Shown here: positions 45,995-55,065 of the stretch, one piece after another | How the letters are laid out: each line of letters starts with the position of its first letter | Position numbering within the stretch: the stretch's first letter is position 1 | NCBI GenBank assembly: GCA_900143635.1 | Contig: FREY01000002.1 | Coordinates: 442,429 to 506,428, forward strand | Length of the DNA: 64,000 nt | DNA from: Rhodobacteraceae bacterium Alg231-04 | GTDB lineage: Bacteria; Pseudomonadota; Alphaproteobacteria; Rhodobacterales; Rhodobacteraceae | Reading direction: 5' to 3' | Position numbers and translations under genes: made by a program | Notes under the pieces: model-generated | What the model saw: the letters and a program-made list of their open reading frames with translations, nothing else | Databases searched by the model: none | What the model was told of the DNA's origin: nothing

Positions 45995-47566
45995 ATGGTC
46001 CGAGCACGCGAACTGAACTACGATACTGACGCGACCGGCACGGAAATGGCCGAGACCATTTTCGGGGATGGTGTCGAAGTCGTTTCCGCCTCTTATTCCG
46101 GCGACGACGATTCCTCGGCGATCTATTCCAACGGTGACAGTCTCGCGCCCGGTGCCACGCCCGGTGATACCGGGGTGATCTTTTCGACCGGCAATGCGGC
46201 GGATTACACCAACAGCAAAGGCCAGTCCAACCAGTCCAACAGCAAGTCGACCAATACCGATGGTGAAACCGGTAACAGCGATTTCAATGCGGCCGCGGGC
46301 ACCCAGACCTATGATGCCTCCTATCTGGATGTGACCTTTGTTCCGGACGGTGATTTCATCACCATGCAATTTGTCTTTGGCTCAGAAGAATACCCGGAAT
46401 ACACCAATTCGATTTATCAGGATTTCGTCGGCGTCTGGATCAACGGAGAGTTCGTGGATGTCGAGTTCGGCAATGGCGATGCTGATCCCGGCAACATCAA
46501 CGCGGGCACCAATGAAAACCTGTTTCTGGACAATACCAACGACGCCTATAACACGGAAATGGACGGGCTGACCGTCACAATGACCCTGACCATTCCGGTC
46601 AATGCGGGCGAAGAGAACGATATCCGCATTGGCATCGCCGATGTGTCTGACAGCAGCTATGACAGTAACCTGCTGATCGCCGCCAATTCGGTTCAGTCCG
46701 ATTTCATCGCAATGACGGATTCGACCTATCTCGACCCGGATGGCAGCAAAACCATCGATGTGCTGGCAAATGATGAGGCCGATGCCGGGGCAACCCTGAC
46801 CATCACCCACGTCAACGGCGTTGCGGCCACCACAGGCACCACCGTCACGCTGAACACTGGCCAGACGGTGACCCTGAACGCCGATGGTACCCTGACGCTG
46901 GTCGGGGATGGTGATGATGACGAGTTCAACTTTACCTATACCGCCACTGACGGCACCAATTCGGACACTGGTCTAGTCAATGTGACCTCGGTGCCCTGTT
47001 TCACGGCAGGCACCCGGATCCGCACGCCGCACGGGCTGGTTCCCGTCGAGATGCTGGAGCCGGGCGATCTGGTCACCACGCGGGACGCGGGCGCCCAGCC
47101 GGTCCGCTGGGCGGGCAGCCGCACGGTGGCCGCCGAGGGGAAATTTGCACCGGTTCGGATCCGCGCAAACACATTTGGCGACCATGGCGATCTGAAAGTG
47201 TCGCCGCAGCACCGCATTCTTGTTGGCAATGCCATGGCATCTCTGCTGTTCGGCGAAGACGAGGTGCTGGCCGCCGCCGGGGATCTGGTGAACGGCAGTA
47301 CCGTCAGCAAGGAACCCGGTGGCAGCGTCACCTATGTCCATATCATGTTCGACAGCCACCAGCTGGTCTGGTCCGAAGGGCTGGCCACCGAGAGCTTTCT
47401 GCCGGGGCCGCAGACCAAGGACATTCTGGAGCAACACGTCGTCGACGAGTTGTGCAGCCTGTTCCCCGAGCTGGACCCGGACACAGGGCTTGGGTACAGC
47501 CAAAGCGTCCGGCCAGCGCTGAAAGGCTATGAAAGCCGGATGATGGCCGCTGCGCCGGGATTTTGA
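45995..47566 (+). CDS. Choice-of-anchor L / Hint-domain protein 1
   Basis: A 523-residue, acidic and probably exported protein. Residues about 10-230 are a choice-of-anchor L domain (ASYSGDDDSSAIYSNGD, GVIFSTGNAADYTN, then FVFGSEEYPEY and FVGVWINGEF). Residues about 240-330 look like an Ig/cadherin-like repeat (LTITHVNG, TYTATDG). Residues 333 onward form a Hint_2 domain, with the presumed self-splicing nucleophile Cys335 (PCFTAGTRI) and the SPQHRILVG motif. No Sec signal is visible. The ATG at 45995 aligns with the start of the paralogue at 50325 and has GAGG upstream; a longer frame from 45908 is rejected. Confidence 0.85.
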   Translation: MVRARELNYDTDATGTEMAETIFGDGVEVVSASYSGDDDSSAIYSNGDSLAPGATPGDTGVIFSTGNAADYTNSKGQSNQSNSKSTNTDGETGNSDFNAAAGTQTYDASYLDVTFVPDGDFITMQFVFGSEEYPEYTNSIYQDFVGVWINGEFVDVEFGNGDADPGNINAGTNENLFLDNTNDAYNTEMDGLTVTMTLTIPVNAGEENDIRIGIADVSDSSYDSNLLIAANSVQSDFIAMTDSTYLDPDGSKTIDVLANDEADAGATLTITHVNGVAATTGTTVTLNTGQTVTLNADGTLTLVGDGDDDEFNFTYTATDGTNSDTGLVNVTSVPCFTAGTRIRTPHGLVPVEMLEPGDLVTTRDAGAQPVRWAGSRTVAAEGKFAPVRIRANTFGDHGDLKVSPQHRILVGNAMASLLFGEDEVLAAAGDLVNGSTVSKEPGGSVTYVHIMFDSHQLVWSEGLATESFLPGPQTKDILEQHVVDELCSLFPELDPDTGLGYSQSVRPALKGYESRMMAAAPGF

Positions 47567-47570
47567 CCGC

Positions 47571-48668
47571 ATGGGCTGGATTGGCATTTGGCACCCTGGC
47601 GGCGGCCCGCAATATGCGCCGCTGTCGCGTGAACAGGGACGTAAGGATGCCCTGCTGACCCGTGGCACCATCGTGCTGGAAACCCGGTTGTCCGCTAGCC
47701 TGCGTCCCGAGCCGATCCTGCTGTTTGAACAATCCGGCAGCTGGCCGGTGCGGCTGACGCTGCAATCGGTGCCTGGATGCGGCGTGACGCTGGTGCTGGA
47801 ACAATCCGGCCGGGTTTCTCATTGCACCCTGAATGCGAGCTCGGCCGGCTATTCCGCGGTTCACAACGGCGGTGACGTGGATCTGGTGCGCCTGTCCTTG
47901 TCCTGGGACGCGCCGCGTCGCTGGGGGCGGCTGGCGCTGGAACGTCCCGGTGACGGCAAAGCCGAATATGTTCTGCTGGCCGATCTGCAACCCTGGAGAT
48001 GCGCCGACCTTGAGGCGCTGCTCGCGGCGGGACCTGCCCGCTACACGGCGCCGGGCGTGGTCTATATGGCCGCCTCTGACCGAATAGAGCCGCTGGGGCC
48101 AATGCCCGGTCTGGCGGCTGAAACCCCGATCCTGACACCCGGTGGCTATCAGCCCCTGTCGGCGCTGCGCCGTGGAGATCTGGTGGTGTCGGATGAGGGC
48201 GAGACCCTGCCGGTGCTGCACAGCGTGTTTCGCAGCGCCCCTGCCTTTGGTTCCTTTGGTCCGGTCCGGTTGCGTGCGCCCTATTTCGGGCTTCAGCAGG
48301 ATATCCGGGTGGCCCAGTTCCTGCGTCTGAAAATCAGCGGTTCAGAGGTTGAATACATGTTCGGCAAAGAGGCGGTTCTGGTGCCTGCACGGCATCTGGT
48401 CGGCACCCGGACGGCGCGCAACTGCCACGGCGGCAATGCCTTTGTCACCTATGGGCAGCTCATCCTACCGGGGCAGGCTGCGCCCATGGCGGCGGGTGCG
48501 GCGGTGGAAAGCCTGCATATTGGCCGACTGCGCCGCGATGCACCGCGTCTGGCCGCCAGCCTGCTGGCCGCCGCGCATCGCGACTCGCTGCCGGAACATG
48601 GCCCCGGACGCTATCCGGTTCTGCGCGCCTTTGACGCAACGGTTTTGGCCGAACGCAGGGTCGCCTGA
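47571..48668 (+). CDS. Hint-like protein lacking the catalytic cysteine
   Basis: A 365-residue protein. The N-terminal half (about 1-170) is a beta-rich domain I do not recognise. From about residue 175 a Hint_2-type domain is evident (ETPILTPGGYQPLSALRRGD, then LVVSDEGETLPV), but the nucleophile position is Gly180 (PGLAAET) instead of Cys, and the SPxHR motif reads VAQFLRL. It should therefore be unable to self-cleave. It follows Hint protein 1 by only four bases, so the two are likely cotranslated. Its partner role is unknown. Confidence 0.75.
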   Translation: MGWIGIWHPGGGPQYAPLSREQGRKDALLTRGTIVLETRLSASLRPEPILLFEQSGSWPVRLTLQSVPGCGVTLVLEQSGRVSHCTLNASSAGYSAVHNGGDVDLVRLSLSWDAPRRWGRLALERPGDGKAEYVLLADLQPWRCADLEALLAAGPARYTAPGVVYMAASDRIEPLGPMPGLAAETPILTPGGYQPLSALRRGDLVVSDEGETLPVLHSVFRSAPAFGSFGPVRLRAPYFGLQQDIRVAQFLRLKISGSEVEYMFGKEAVLVPARHLVGTRTARNCHGGNAFVTYGQLILPGQAAPMAAGAAVESLHIGRLRRDAPRLAASLLAAAHRDSLPEHGPGRYPVLRAFDATVLAERRVA

Positions 48669-48733
48669 GCGTAGAGATCTTGCGCGGCTTCTGCGGCTAT
48701 CCCTATAAAGTGCCGTGGCCTAGGGGGGCATAC

Positions 48734-49801
48734 ATGCGGGTATTCTTGGCGCAATTCATATTTGCTGTGCTGCTGGCGGTGGTGGCCGTGCCCACGCTGG
48801 CATCGGCACAGTCCGTCACGGTAGCGACAGTGACACGGCCGCCGTTCTCGATGGAAGAAGACGGCCAACAGTCCGGCTTTTCGATGGAGCTTCTGGACGA
48901 GCTGTCGGAACGGTTGGGCTGGCAGCCCGAGATCCAGCGCCATGGCAGTTTCGGCACCATGTTGGCTTCGGTTCAGGCCGGTTCCGCCGATCTGGCTATC
49001 GCCAATATCTCGATCACAGCGGCGCGCGAACGGCAGATGGATTTCAGCCAGCCGATATTTGAAAGCGGGCTGCAGATCATGGTGCCCGCCAGTGACCTCA
49101 ATCAGCCCTCGGTTCTGCGGGCGATCTTTTCGCGTGAACTTGCTCTGGCCATTGCCGCCGCATTTGTCCTGCTGGTCGGCGGCGGCATGTTCATGTGGAC
49201 CCTGGAGCGCCGCGCCCAGCCCTATTTCGACCGCCCCCTCAAAGAAGCCTGGTTCCCCTCCTTCTGGTGGGCGCTCAATCTGGTGGTCAACGGCGGCTTT
49301 GAGGAGCGGGTGCCACGCACGCCGATCGGGCGGATGTTCGGTGTGGTGCTGGTGGTCAGCTCACTCTTTATAGTGTCGATCTTTGTGGCCAAGATCACCG
49401 CCGTCATGACGGTCGAGGCGATCTCGGGTTCGGTGAATTCGGTCAAGGATCTCTACGGAGAGCGGGTCGGCACCATAACAGAGTCAACCGCCGCCGGTTT
49501 TCTGGACCGCCGCGAGATCGGCTATCGTGCTTTTGACGGGCTGGATCCGCTGCTGGACGCCTTTGAAAAGGGCACGGTGCGGGTGGTGGTCTTTGATGCG
49601 CCGGTGCTGAGCTATTATACCAGCCACGAGGGTGCGCAATTCGGGCGCATGGCCGGGTCAGCATTCCTGCGCGAAAACTACGGTATTGCCTTCCCGGCGG
49701 GGTCGCCCATGGTCGAGGAGGTGAACCGTGCCTTGCTGACCATGCGCGAGGATGGCACCTATGATGTCATCCGCCGTCGCTGGTTTGGCAGCATCCAGTA
49801 G
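48734..49801 (+). CDS. GluR0-like receptor channel (binding domain with inserted pore)
   Basis: A 355-residue membrane protein with the layout of prokaryotic ionotropic glutamate receptors: signal peptide (1-25), first ligand-binding lobe (26-120, TRPPFSMEED and DLAIANISIT), TM1 (about 133-156), a pore-like re-entrant segment (about 172-195), TM2 (about 201-226) and the second lobe (230-350, ending GTYDVIRRRWFG). In place of the K+ filter TVGYG the pore reads VVNGGFEER, so potassium selectivity is not expected. The ATG at 48734 follows a GGGGGG site. Confidence 0.8.
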   Translation: MRVFLAQFIFAVLLAVVAVPTLASAQSVTVATVTRPPFSMEEDGQQSGFSMELLDELSERLGWQPEIQRHGSFGTMLASVQAGSADLAIANISITAARERQMDFSQPIFESGLQIMVPASDLNQPSVLRAIFSRELALAIAAAFVLLVGGGMFMWTLERRAQPYFDRPLKEAWFPSFWWALNLVVNGGFEERVPRTPIGRMFGVVLVVSSLFIVSIFVAKITAVMTVEAISGSVNSVKDLYGERVGTITESTAAGFLDRREIGYRAFDGLDPLLDAFEKGTVRVVVFDAPVLSYYTSHEGAQFGRMAGSAFLRENYGIAFPAGSPMVEEVNRALLTMREDGTYDVIRRRWFGSIQ

Positions 49802-49819
49802 CCGGCCGTCAGATGCCGG

Positions 49820-50167
49820 TCAGTGGATCGTTGCGTCTTCTTCGCCAAAGAACGGTGTCATCTGTGCGACGATGACCGAGTTTTCATCCACTGCGCGCTG
49901 CATCAGGGCGCGTTCCTCATCGGGAACCTCGTGGCCCTCGGCCTCGCGTTCGGCCAATGTGCCATAGCCGGTTACATCCAGCGGCGCGGTGTCCGCCTGT
50001 TTGAGGATTGCAACGGTTTCACGCACCGCTTCGGCCTCGTCCACACCGGAGGCATAGATCATCAGCGCAGCACCAGTTGCGCCCTCGGGCAGCCCATCGC
50101 CGTCCTTGCGCCCGATCTGAACGACAAGTGTATAGGCCTGCTGGCGGGAAGGTTTCTTCTTTTCCAT
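49820..50167 (-). CDS. Hypothetical protein
   Basis: A 115-residue soluble acidic protein, MEKKKPSRQQAYTLVVQIGR at the start and VAQMTPFFGEEDATIH at the end. I do not recognise a family. It has the look of a small alpha/beta protein (YTLVVQIGRKDGDGLPEGAT, AEAVRETVAILKQA). The ATG at 50167 with GGCGG upstream is preferred to the longer frame from 50227. It is transcribed against the flanking receptor and Hint genes. Confidence 0.6.
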   Translation of the reverse strand: MEKKKPSRQQAYTLVVQIGRKDGDGLPEGATGAALMIYASGVDEAEAVRETVAILKQADTAPLDVTGYGTLAEREAEGHEVPDEERALMQRAVDENSVIVAQMTPFFGEEDATIH

Positions 50168-50324
50168 GCTGCCGCCATAGCGGGCGCTGGCGGGCATGGT
50201 CAAGATGCAGCTATGGCTTCGCCGCATTTCCGCCGAAAATACTGGATATTAAGGCTTTGCACCTAGATAACGGACAACGGTCTCGCGATTGGGGCCACCG
50301 AATACTGTATAGAGGATACTTGGA

Positions 50325-51881
50325 ATGGTCACCGCTTCCGAATTGCCCATCGATACCACCGCCTCGGCCGACGCCATGGCCGAAGCGATCTTCGGCAATG
50401 GAATCGAGATCAAGAGCGCCAGCTATACCGGTGATAACGATGCCTCAGGCATCTACACAAACGGCGATACCGTGGCACCCGATATCACCCCCTCCAACAC
50501 CGGGGTTATTCTGTCCACGGGCAATGCAATAGATATCACCAACAGCTCCGGTGATGTGAACACCTCCAACAGCAAATCGACCAACCACAAGGAAGCGGGC
50601 GATGACGACCTGGAGGGGATTGCCGGCGTAAAGACTTATGACGCCGCGATTTTTGAGGCTGAGTTCATTCCGGATGGCAGCACGCTGACGATGCAGTTCA
50701 CCTTCTCGTCGGAGGAGTATCTTGAATATGTGAACGCAGGCTACAACGATGCGGTTGGGGTCTGGGTCAACGGTGTTCAGGCTGAGCTGGTGATCGGTGA
50801 TGGTGACATTTCCATCGACAATATCAACACCGGCTCCAACGAAAACCTCTATATCGACAACAGCCACAAAGACGACAATTTCAACACCGAGATGGACGGG
50901 TTCACCATGACCCTGACATTGAAAGCACCGGTTAATCCGGGCGAGGTGAACACCATCAAGATCGGGATCGCTGACGGTGGCGACGGGATCTATGATTCCA
51001 ACCTGTTGATCGCCGGTGATTCGATACAGACCGCATTGGTTGCGGGCGATGATGTTGTGGCAATCGATGGCGATACAATTGAAGATGTCGACGTGCTGGG
51101 CAATGACATGTCTTCCACCGGCAGCAGCCTGACCATCACCCATATCAACGGTCAGGAAGTGTTTGCGGGCGATACGATCACCCTGGCCACTGGCGAAGAA
51201 GTGACGTTGAACAGCGACGGCACATTCGACATTTTCAACGATACAGACACCGACGAAACCAACACTTTCAGCTACACAGTCGCTGATGAGGAGGGCAACA
51301 CCGACGTCGGTTTTGTCGAGGTGACAACCACGCCCTGTTTCGTTGCCGGAACGCTGATCGATACGGCGGATGGCCCGGTGCCGGTCGAAGATCTGGAACC
51401 GGGAATGATGGTCGCCACCCGCGACAACGGGCTACAGCCGCTGCGCTGGGCCGGTCGCAGCCTGCGCAAGGCTTCGGGCCGCCATGCGCCCGTGGTCTTT
51501 GAGGCTGGCGCGCTGGGCAACCATGACCGGATTGCCATGTCCCCGAACCACCGTGTGCTGATCACCTCGGAACGGGCCGAACTGCTGTTTGGTCAGCCAG
51601 AGGTGCTGGTCAAGGCCGGCCATCTGGTTAACGACAGCACCATTCGCCAGCAGGCGGACGGGTCGGATGTCACCTATGTTCACTTGCTGTTTGACCGTCA
51701 CGAGATCCTGCGCGGCAATGGTCTGGACAGCGAAAGCTATCATCCTGGCGCGGAGACTATTGCGTCCTTTGATGGTGAAACGCGCGCCGAAGTGCTGGAC
51801 CTGATGGAAGAACTCTCCGAGACACCCGCTGCGCGCCCCGCGCTGCGGGCGCACGAAAGCCAGGTGCTGTTCAAACGCTGA
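50325..51881 (+). CDS. Choice-of-anchor L / Hint-domain protein 2
   Basis: A 518-residue paralogue of the product at 45995-47566, similar along its whole length. Residues about 10-230 are the choice-of-anchor L domain (ASYTGDNDASGIYTNGD, FTFSSEEYLEY, VGVWVNG), followed by an Ig-like repeat and a Hint_2 domain beginning at the presumed nucleophile Cys338 (PCFVAGTLI) with MSPNHRVLI. The protein is strongly acidic in its N-terminal part, as are Ca2+-binding type I secreted proteins. No Sec signal is seen. A GAGGA site precedes the ATG. Confidence 0.87.
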   Translation: MVTASELPIDTTASADAMAEAIFGNGIEIKSASYTGDNDASGIYTNGDTVAPDITPSNTGVILSTGNAIDITNSSGDVNTSNSKSTNHKEAGDDDLEGIAGVKTYDAAIFEAEFIPDGSTLTMQFTFSSEEYLEYVNAGYNDAVGVWVNGVQAELVIGDGDISIDNINTGSNENLYIDNSHKDDNFNTEMDGFTMTLTLKAPVNPGEVNTIKIGIADGGDGIYDSNLLIAGDSIQTALVAGDDVVAIDGDTIEDVDVLGNDMSSTGSSLTITHINGQEVFAGDTITLATGEEVTLNSDGTFDIFNDTDTDETNTFSYTVADEEGNTDVGFVEVTTTPCFVAGTLIDTADGPVPVEDLEPGMMVATRDNGLQPLRWAGRSLRKASGRHAPVVFEAGALGNHDRIAMSPNHRVLITSERAELLFGQPEVLVKAGHLVNDSTIRQQADGSDVTYVHLLFDRHEILRGNGLDSESYHPGAETIASFDGETRAEVLDLMEELSETPAARPALRAHESQVLFKR

Positions 51882-51894
51882 TCGTCCGGGCCGG

Positions 51895-52218
51895 TCAGCG
51901 GCCCAGGACGTCCTCTTCCACGTCGTGAACGGAAATGCCCAACGACTCTAGGCCGGCTTCCAGATTGTCCGCCAGATGCGGGGTGCCAATTAGATAGTCA
52001 GCGCAGGGTGTGGTGGCTTCCTGTTTGGCCGTCAGGATTGCCTCGGCCAGATCTTCGGCAAAGAAGCTTTCCCGTCCGACCCACATGACTGCAACGAGGG
52101 AGGCTTGTTCGTCTTCCCCCATTCGTTCGATAAAGGCGCGCATTTCCCGCTCGGCCCGGCCGAGTTCACGCGCCATCAAGGCCACCTGGGCCACTTTGCG
52201 GGCAGAGATTTCCAGCAT
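51895..52218 (-). CDS. DUF3775 domain protein
   Basis: A 107-residue protein resembling DUF3775, with the pattern VAVMWVGRESFFAEDLAEAI, then DYLIGTPHLADNLEAGLESLG. No activity is established for the family. Its C-terminus converges on Hint protein 2 with only 13 bases between the stops. Confidence 0.8.
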   Translation of the reverse strand: MLEISARKVAQVALMARELGRAEREMRAFIERMGEDEQASLVAVMWVGRESFFAEDLAEAILTAKQEATTPCADYLIGTPHLADNLEAGLESLGISVHDVEEDVLGR

Positions 52219-52297
52219 TGGCTACGCTCCTGTCGCTTCAGTTATCCCTAACAGATAGGGCTGAATCCAACTTCGTCTTTGATCTGGGGCAAAGCGG

Positions 52298-53608
52298 TTA
52301 CTCTGCGAATGACCCGCGCCCGAAAATCGCGACTCCGCTGCTGCGCCCGCGCAGTTGCACCGGTGGCAGCGCCGTCCAGCCGTTGCGCGCGGGCTCTGCT
52401 CCGGCTTCAGCCAGCACTGCGGCCGAGGCCACCACCGGCATATCCACCTCGCGGGTCAGTTTTTCCAGCCGGGCCGCAATATTCACCGTATCGCCAAAGA
52501 CAGAATACTCCAGCCGGTCGGTATTACCGACCACGCCGGCAAATACATCGCCGCAATGCAGGCCAATCCCGGCAGTGACCGGGTCGACCCCTGCGGTGCG
52601 GGCGGATTGGGCCAGATCGTCCATTTCCTCCAGCAACCGGGTGGCGCAGTCCACGGCGCTGGCGGCTCCGTTTGGACCTTCGAACAGGACCATCGCCGCA
52701 TCGCCGAGGAACTTGTCGATCAAACCGCTGCTGGCATCTGCGGCCGTTTGGACGCGGCTGCGAAAATCGGTGATCAGCGCACTGACCTCGGCAGGATCAC
52801 GGCCCTCGCACCAGCGGGTGAAATTTCGCATGTCGATGAAGAGGACCGTCATATGCACCAGCCGCCCCTCGCGCAGCGTATCCAGCCCGCCGCCGGCCAG
52901 GCGACCGGCCATTTTTGCAGGCAGGTAGCGGGTCAGATTTGCCTTCTGGCGTGCCTCGCGAATGGATTGAAACAACAGGGCCCGCGTGTGCCTTGCGGCA
53001 GCCACCAGCACCACACCGGACAGGGCAATCATCGTGACCCGCATCATGTTCGGGGCGGTCTGCATGGTCAATTGCATGCGCCGACCGATATCCTCGGTCA
53101 CTTCCGCAGGGGTCCAGAGGGCGAGCGCAATAAGGCCGAGGGTGATGACCGCCGCCGCATATCCCATCAGCAGCGGGTTGAACCGCAGAACCGCGAAAGC
53201 AAGGATGACCGGTACCAGCCAAACCGATGGCATGGCAAAAACAACCAGCCCCGGCACATCCGAATTGGCCAGTGACAGCCCGGTGTTTGCCAGCAGGAAC
53301 AGGCAATCCAGCGTCACCACCGGCCAGACCATCCAGGGGCGGAAATGCCCGCGCTGCACCGCCCAGAGCGATGCTGTGCCAAGCGCCAGATAAGCCCCCA
53401 TCGTCATAAAGGCGAGCCCGACCTGGCGCCGCAGATACTGCTCATCAATGTCTGGCACGCCCTCCATGGCCATGAACAGCATCGCAATCATGCCAAGCGC
53501 AACAGTGATCCGCAGCAGAGCCACCGTGCGTTCGGCGTCTACTGATGCCGCTGTCAGCAGCGCCGCCTCTTCAGTGTCCGGCGGCATACGGCTGAGGAAC
53601 ATCCGCAT
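52298..53608 (-). CDS. Membrane adenylate/guanylate cyclase (class III)
   Basis: A 436-residue protein. About six hydrophobic helices (residues about 25-215) are followed by a class III cyclase domain (about 240-410). The metal-binding aspartates are in FIDMRNFT and LGDAAMVLF, and the purine-site region reads YSVFGDTVNIAARLE. It would make cAMP in response to a membrane or envelope cue. The ATG abuts the rmuC stop directly (TAAATG), with its GGAGG site inside rmuC, so translation is coupled to a DNA-maintenance gene. Confidence 0.92.
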   Translation of the reverse strand: MRMFLSRMPPDTEEAALLTAASVDAERTVALLRITVALGMIAMLFMAMEGVPDIDEQYLRRQVGLAFMTMGAYLALGTASLWAVQRGHFRPWMVWPVVTLDCLFLLANTGLSLANSDVPGLVVFAMPSVWLVPVILAFAVLRFNPLLMGYAAAVITLGLIALALWTPAEVTEDIGRRMQLTMQTAPNMMRVTMIALSGVVLVAAARHTRALLFQSIREARQKANLTRYLPAKMAGRLAGGGLDTLREGRLVHMTVLFIDMRNFTRWCEGRDPAEVSALITDFRSRVQTAADASSGLIDKFLGDAAMVLFEGPNGAASAVDCATRLLEEMDDLAQSARTAGVDPVTAGIGLHCGDVFAGVVGNTDRLEYSVFGDTVNIAARLEKLTREVDMPVVASAAVLAEAGAEPARNGWTALPPVQLRGRSSGVAIFGRGSFAE

Positions 53609-55021
53609 TTAATCCTCCGGCAGCAGGGCGGCGACCTGCCGGGGTTCGGTTTCTGCCAGCGCCGGGGTTTCCAGCTGGCCGCTTTGGGCGACCACGCCCA
53701 TCGCTTCGAACTTGCGGGCCGAGGGTAGAACGCGGGATTCCAGCGATCCCACCGCCTTGTTGTAATTGGCCACCGAGGATGACAGCGCCCGGCCAACACC
53801 GGCAAGGTTCTTTGAGAAAACCGCCAGCCGGTCATAAAGCTCCTTGGCGGTCTTTTGCACCTCAACCGCGTTTTCGGCCATCTTTTCCTGCTGCCAGCCA
53901 TAGGCGATGGATTTTACCAGCGCCATCAGCGTGGTCGGGGTGGCGATCAGCACCCGGTGCTCAAACGCATATTCGATCAGACCCGGATCGGCCTCGGCGG
54001 CGGCGGATACGAAAGTTTCACCGGGGATGAACATCACCACAAAATCCGGCGTTTCCCCCAACACGCTTTGGTAGGATTTAGAGGCCAGTTGTTTTACATG
54101 GGTGCGCACATGCTGGGCGTGCCGCGCCAGATGCGCTGTTTGTTCTTCTGGCACTTCGGATTCCAGCGCGTCCAGATAGGCCGCGAGCGGCGTCTTGGCG
54201 TCGACCACAATGGATTTGCCGCCGGGAATGCGGACAATGGCATCTGGTCGGCGCAGGCCTTCGTCGGTGCCCATGGATTTTTCCAGGTCATAATCGACAT
54301 GTTCCGACATGCCGGCCATCTCGAACACCTGTTTCAGCTGCATCTCGCCCCAGCGGCCACGGGTTTTGGGTGCGCGCAGGGCCTGCACCAGCTTGCGGGT
54401 CTCACCACCAAGGGCTGCCTGCCCATCGGCCAGATGTTTCACCTGCATCTTGATGGCGCCGTAGGCCTCGTTGCGGGCGGCTTCGATCTCTTTGATGCGC
54501 TCACCAAAATGGCCAAGCTTCTCGTCCAGCGGTTTCACCATGTTTTCAATGGCAGCCTGGCGTTTGGTCAGATCCTCTTCGGCCGTCTTGGAATGGGTCT
54601 GAAACCGTTCGCTGACCAGATTGAGGAAGTTTTCCGAGTTTTGCTTCAACACGCCCGAGGCCAGCGCCGAAAACTTATGCTCCAGCTCTGTCTTCATGCC
54701 GCGCAACTCTTCCAGACGGGCTTCGTGCTGGATGGTCAGCGTCTGCAATTCGGATTGCGACTGGATGCGGGCGGCCATTTCCGCCTGATGCGCGGCGCGC
54801 AAGCTGTCCATATCCGCCGAAAGCTCCTCTGCCCAATTGGCCGAACGTGCCGCATCTGCCTGCAGCGCCTGATTGGTGGCGCTTAGCGCGGCGTTTTGCT
54901 GTTCCAGCCAGCGGGCAGCAGCAGCCGGGCGGCGCGAAGACAGCCACAGCCCAAAAAAGAGCGCGGCCACAACCGTGGCGCCGATGGCGGCGTAAAGAAG
55001 GAGGTCTGGGTCTGTCAGCAC
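53609..55021 (-). CDS. rmuC: DNA recombination protein RmuC
   Basis: A 470-residue protein of the RmuC family, implicated in limiting inverted-repeat recombination. One N-terminal membrane helix (LLYAAIGATVVAALFFGLWL) and a long coiled coil (about 35-190) precede the RmuC nuclease-like domain (about 200-400) with GRWGEMQLKQVFEMAGM and VDAKTPLAAYLDA, where the D-x-K triad recalls PD-(D/E)XK nucleases. It is followed immediately by the cyclase and preceded by mutL after 44 bases. Confidence 0.95.
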   Translation of the reverse strand: MLTDPDLLLYAAIGATVVAALFFGLWLSSRRPAAAARWLEQQNAALSATNQALQADAARSANWAEELSADMDSLRAAHQAEMAARIQSQSELQTLTIQHEARLEELRGMKTELEHKFSALASGVLKQNSENFLNLVSERFQTHSKTAEEDLTKRQAAIENMVKPLDEKLGHFGERIKEIEAARNEAYGAIKMQVKHLADGQAALGGETRKLVQALRAPKTRGRWGEMQLKQVFEMAGMSEHVDYDLEKSMGTDEGLRRPDAIVRIPGGKSIVVDAKTPLAAYLDALESEVPEEQTAHLARHAQHVRTHVKQLASKSYQSVLGETPDFVVMFIPGETFVSAAAEADPGLIEYAFEHRVLIATPTTLMALVKSIAYGWQQEKMAENAVEVQKTAKELYDRLAVFSKNLAGVGRALSSSVANYNKAVGSLESRVLPSARKFEAMGVVAQSGQLETPALAETEPRQVAALLPED

Positions 55022-55065
55022 GGGGATTCTCCCTCTTTTTGGTGCCTGCTCTCGAAAACGGATCG

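Noticed and set aside
46997-47566. Hint domains considered as inteins inserted in a host gene.
   Set aside because: They lie at the C-terminus with no C-extein and match the stand-alone Hint_2 group, so intein splicing is not supported.
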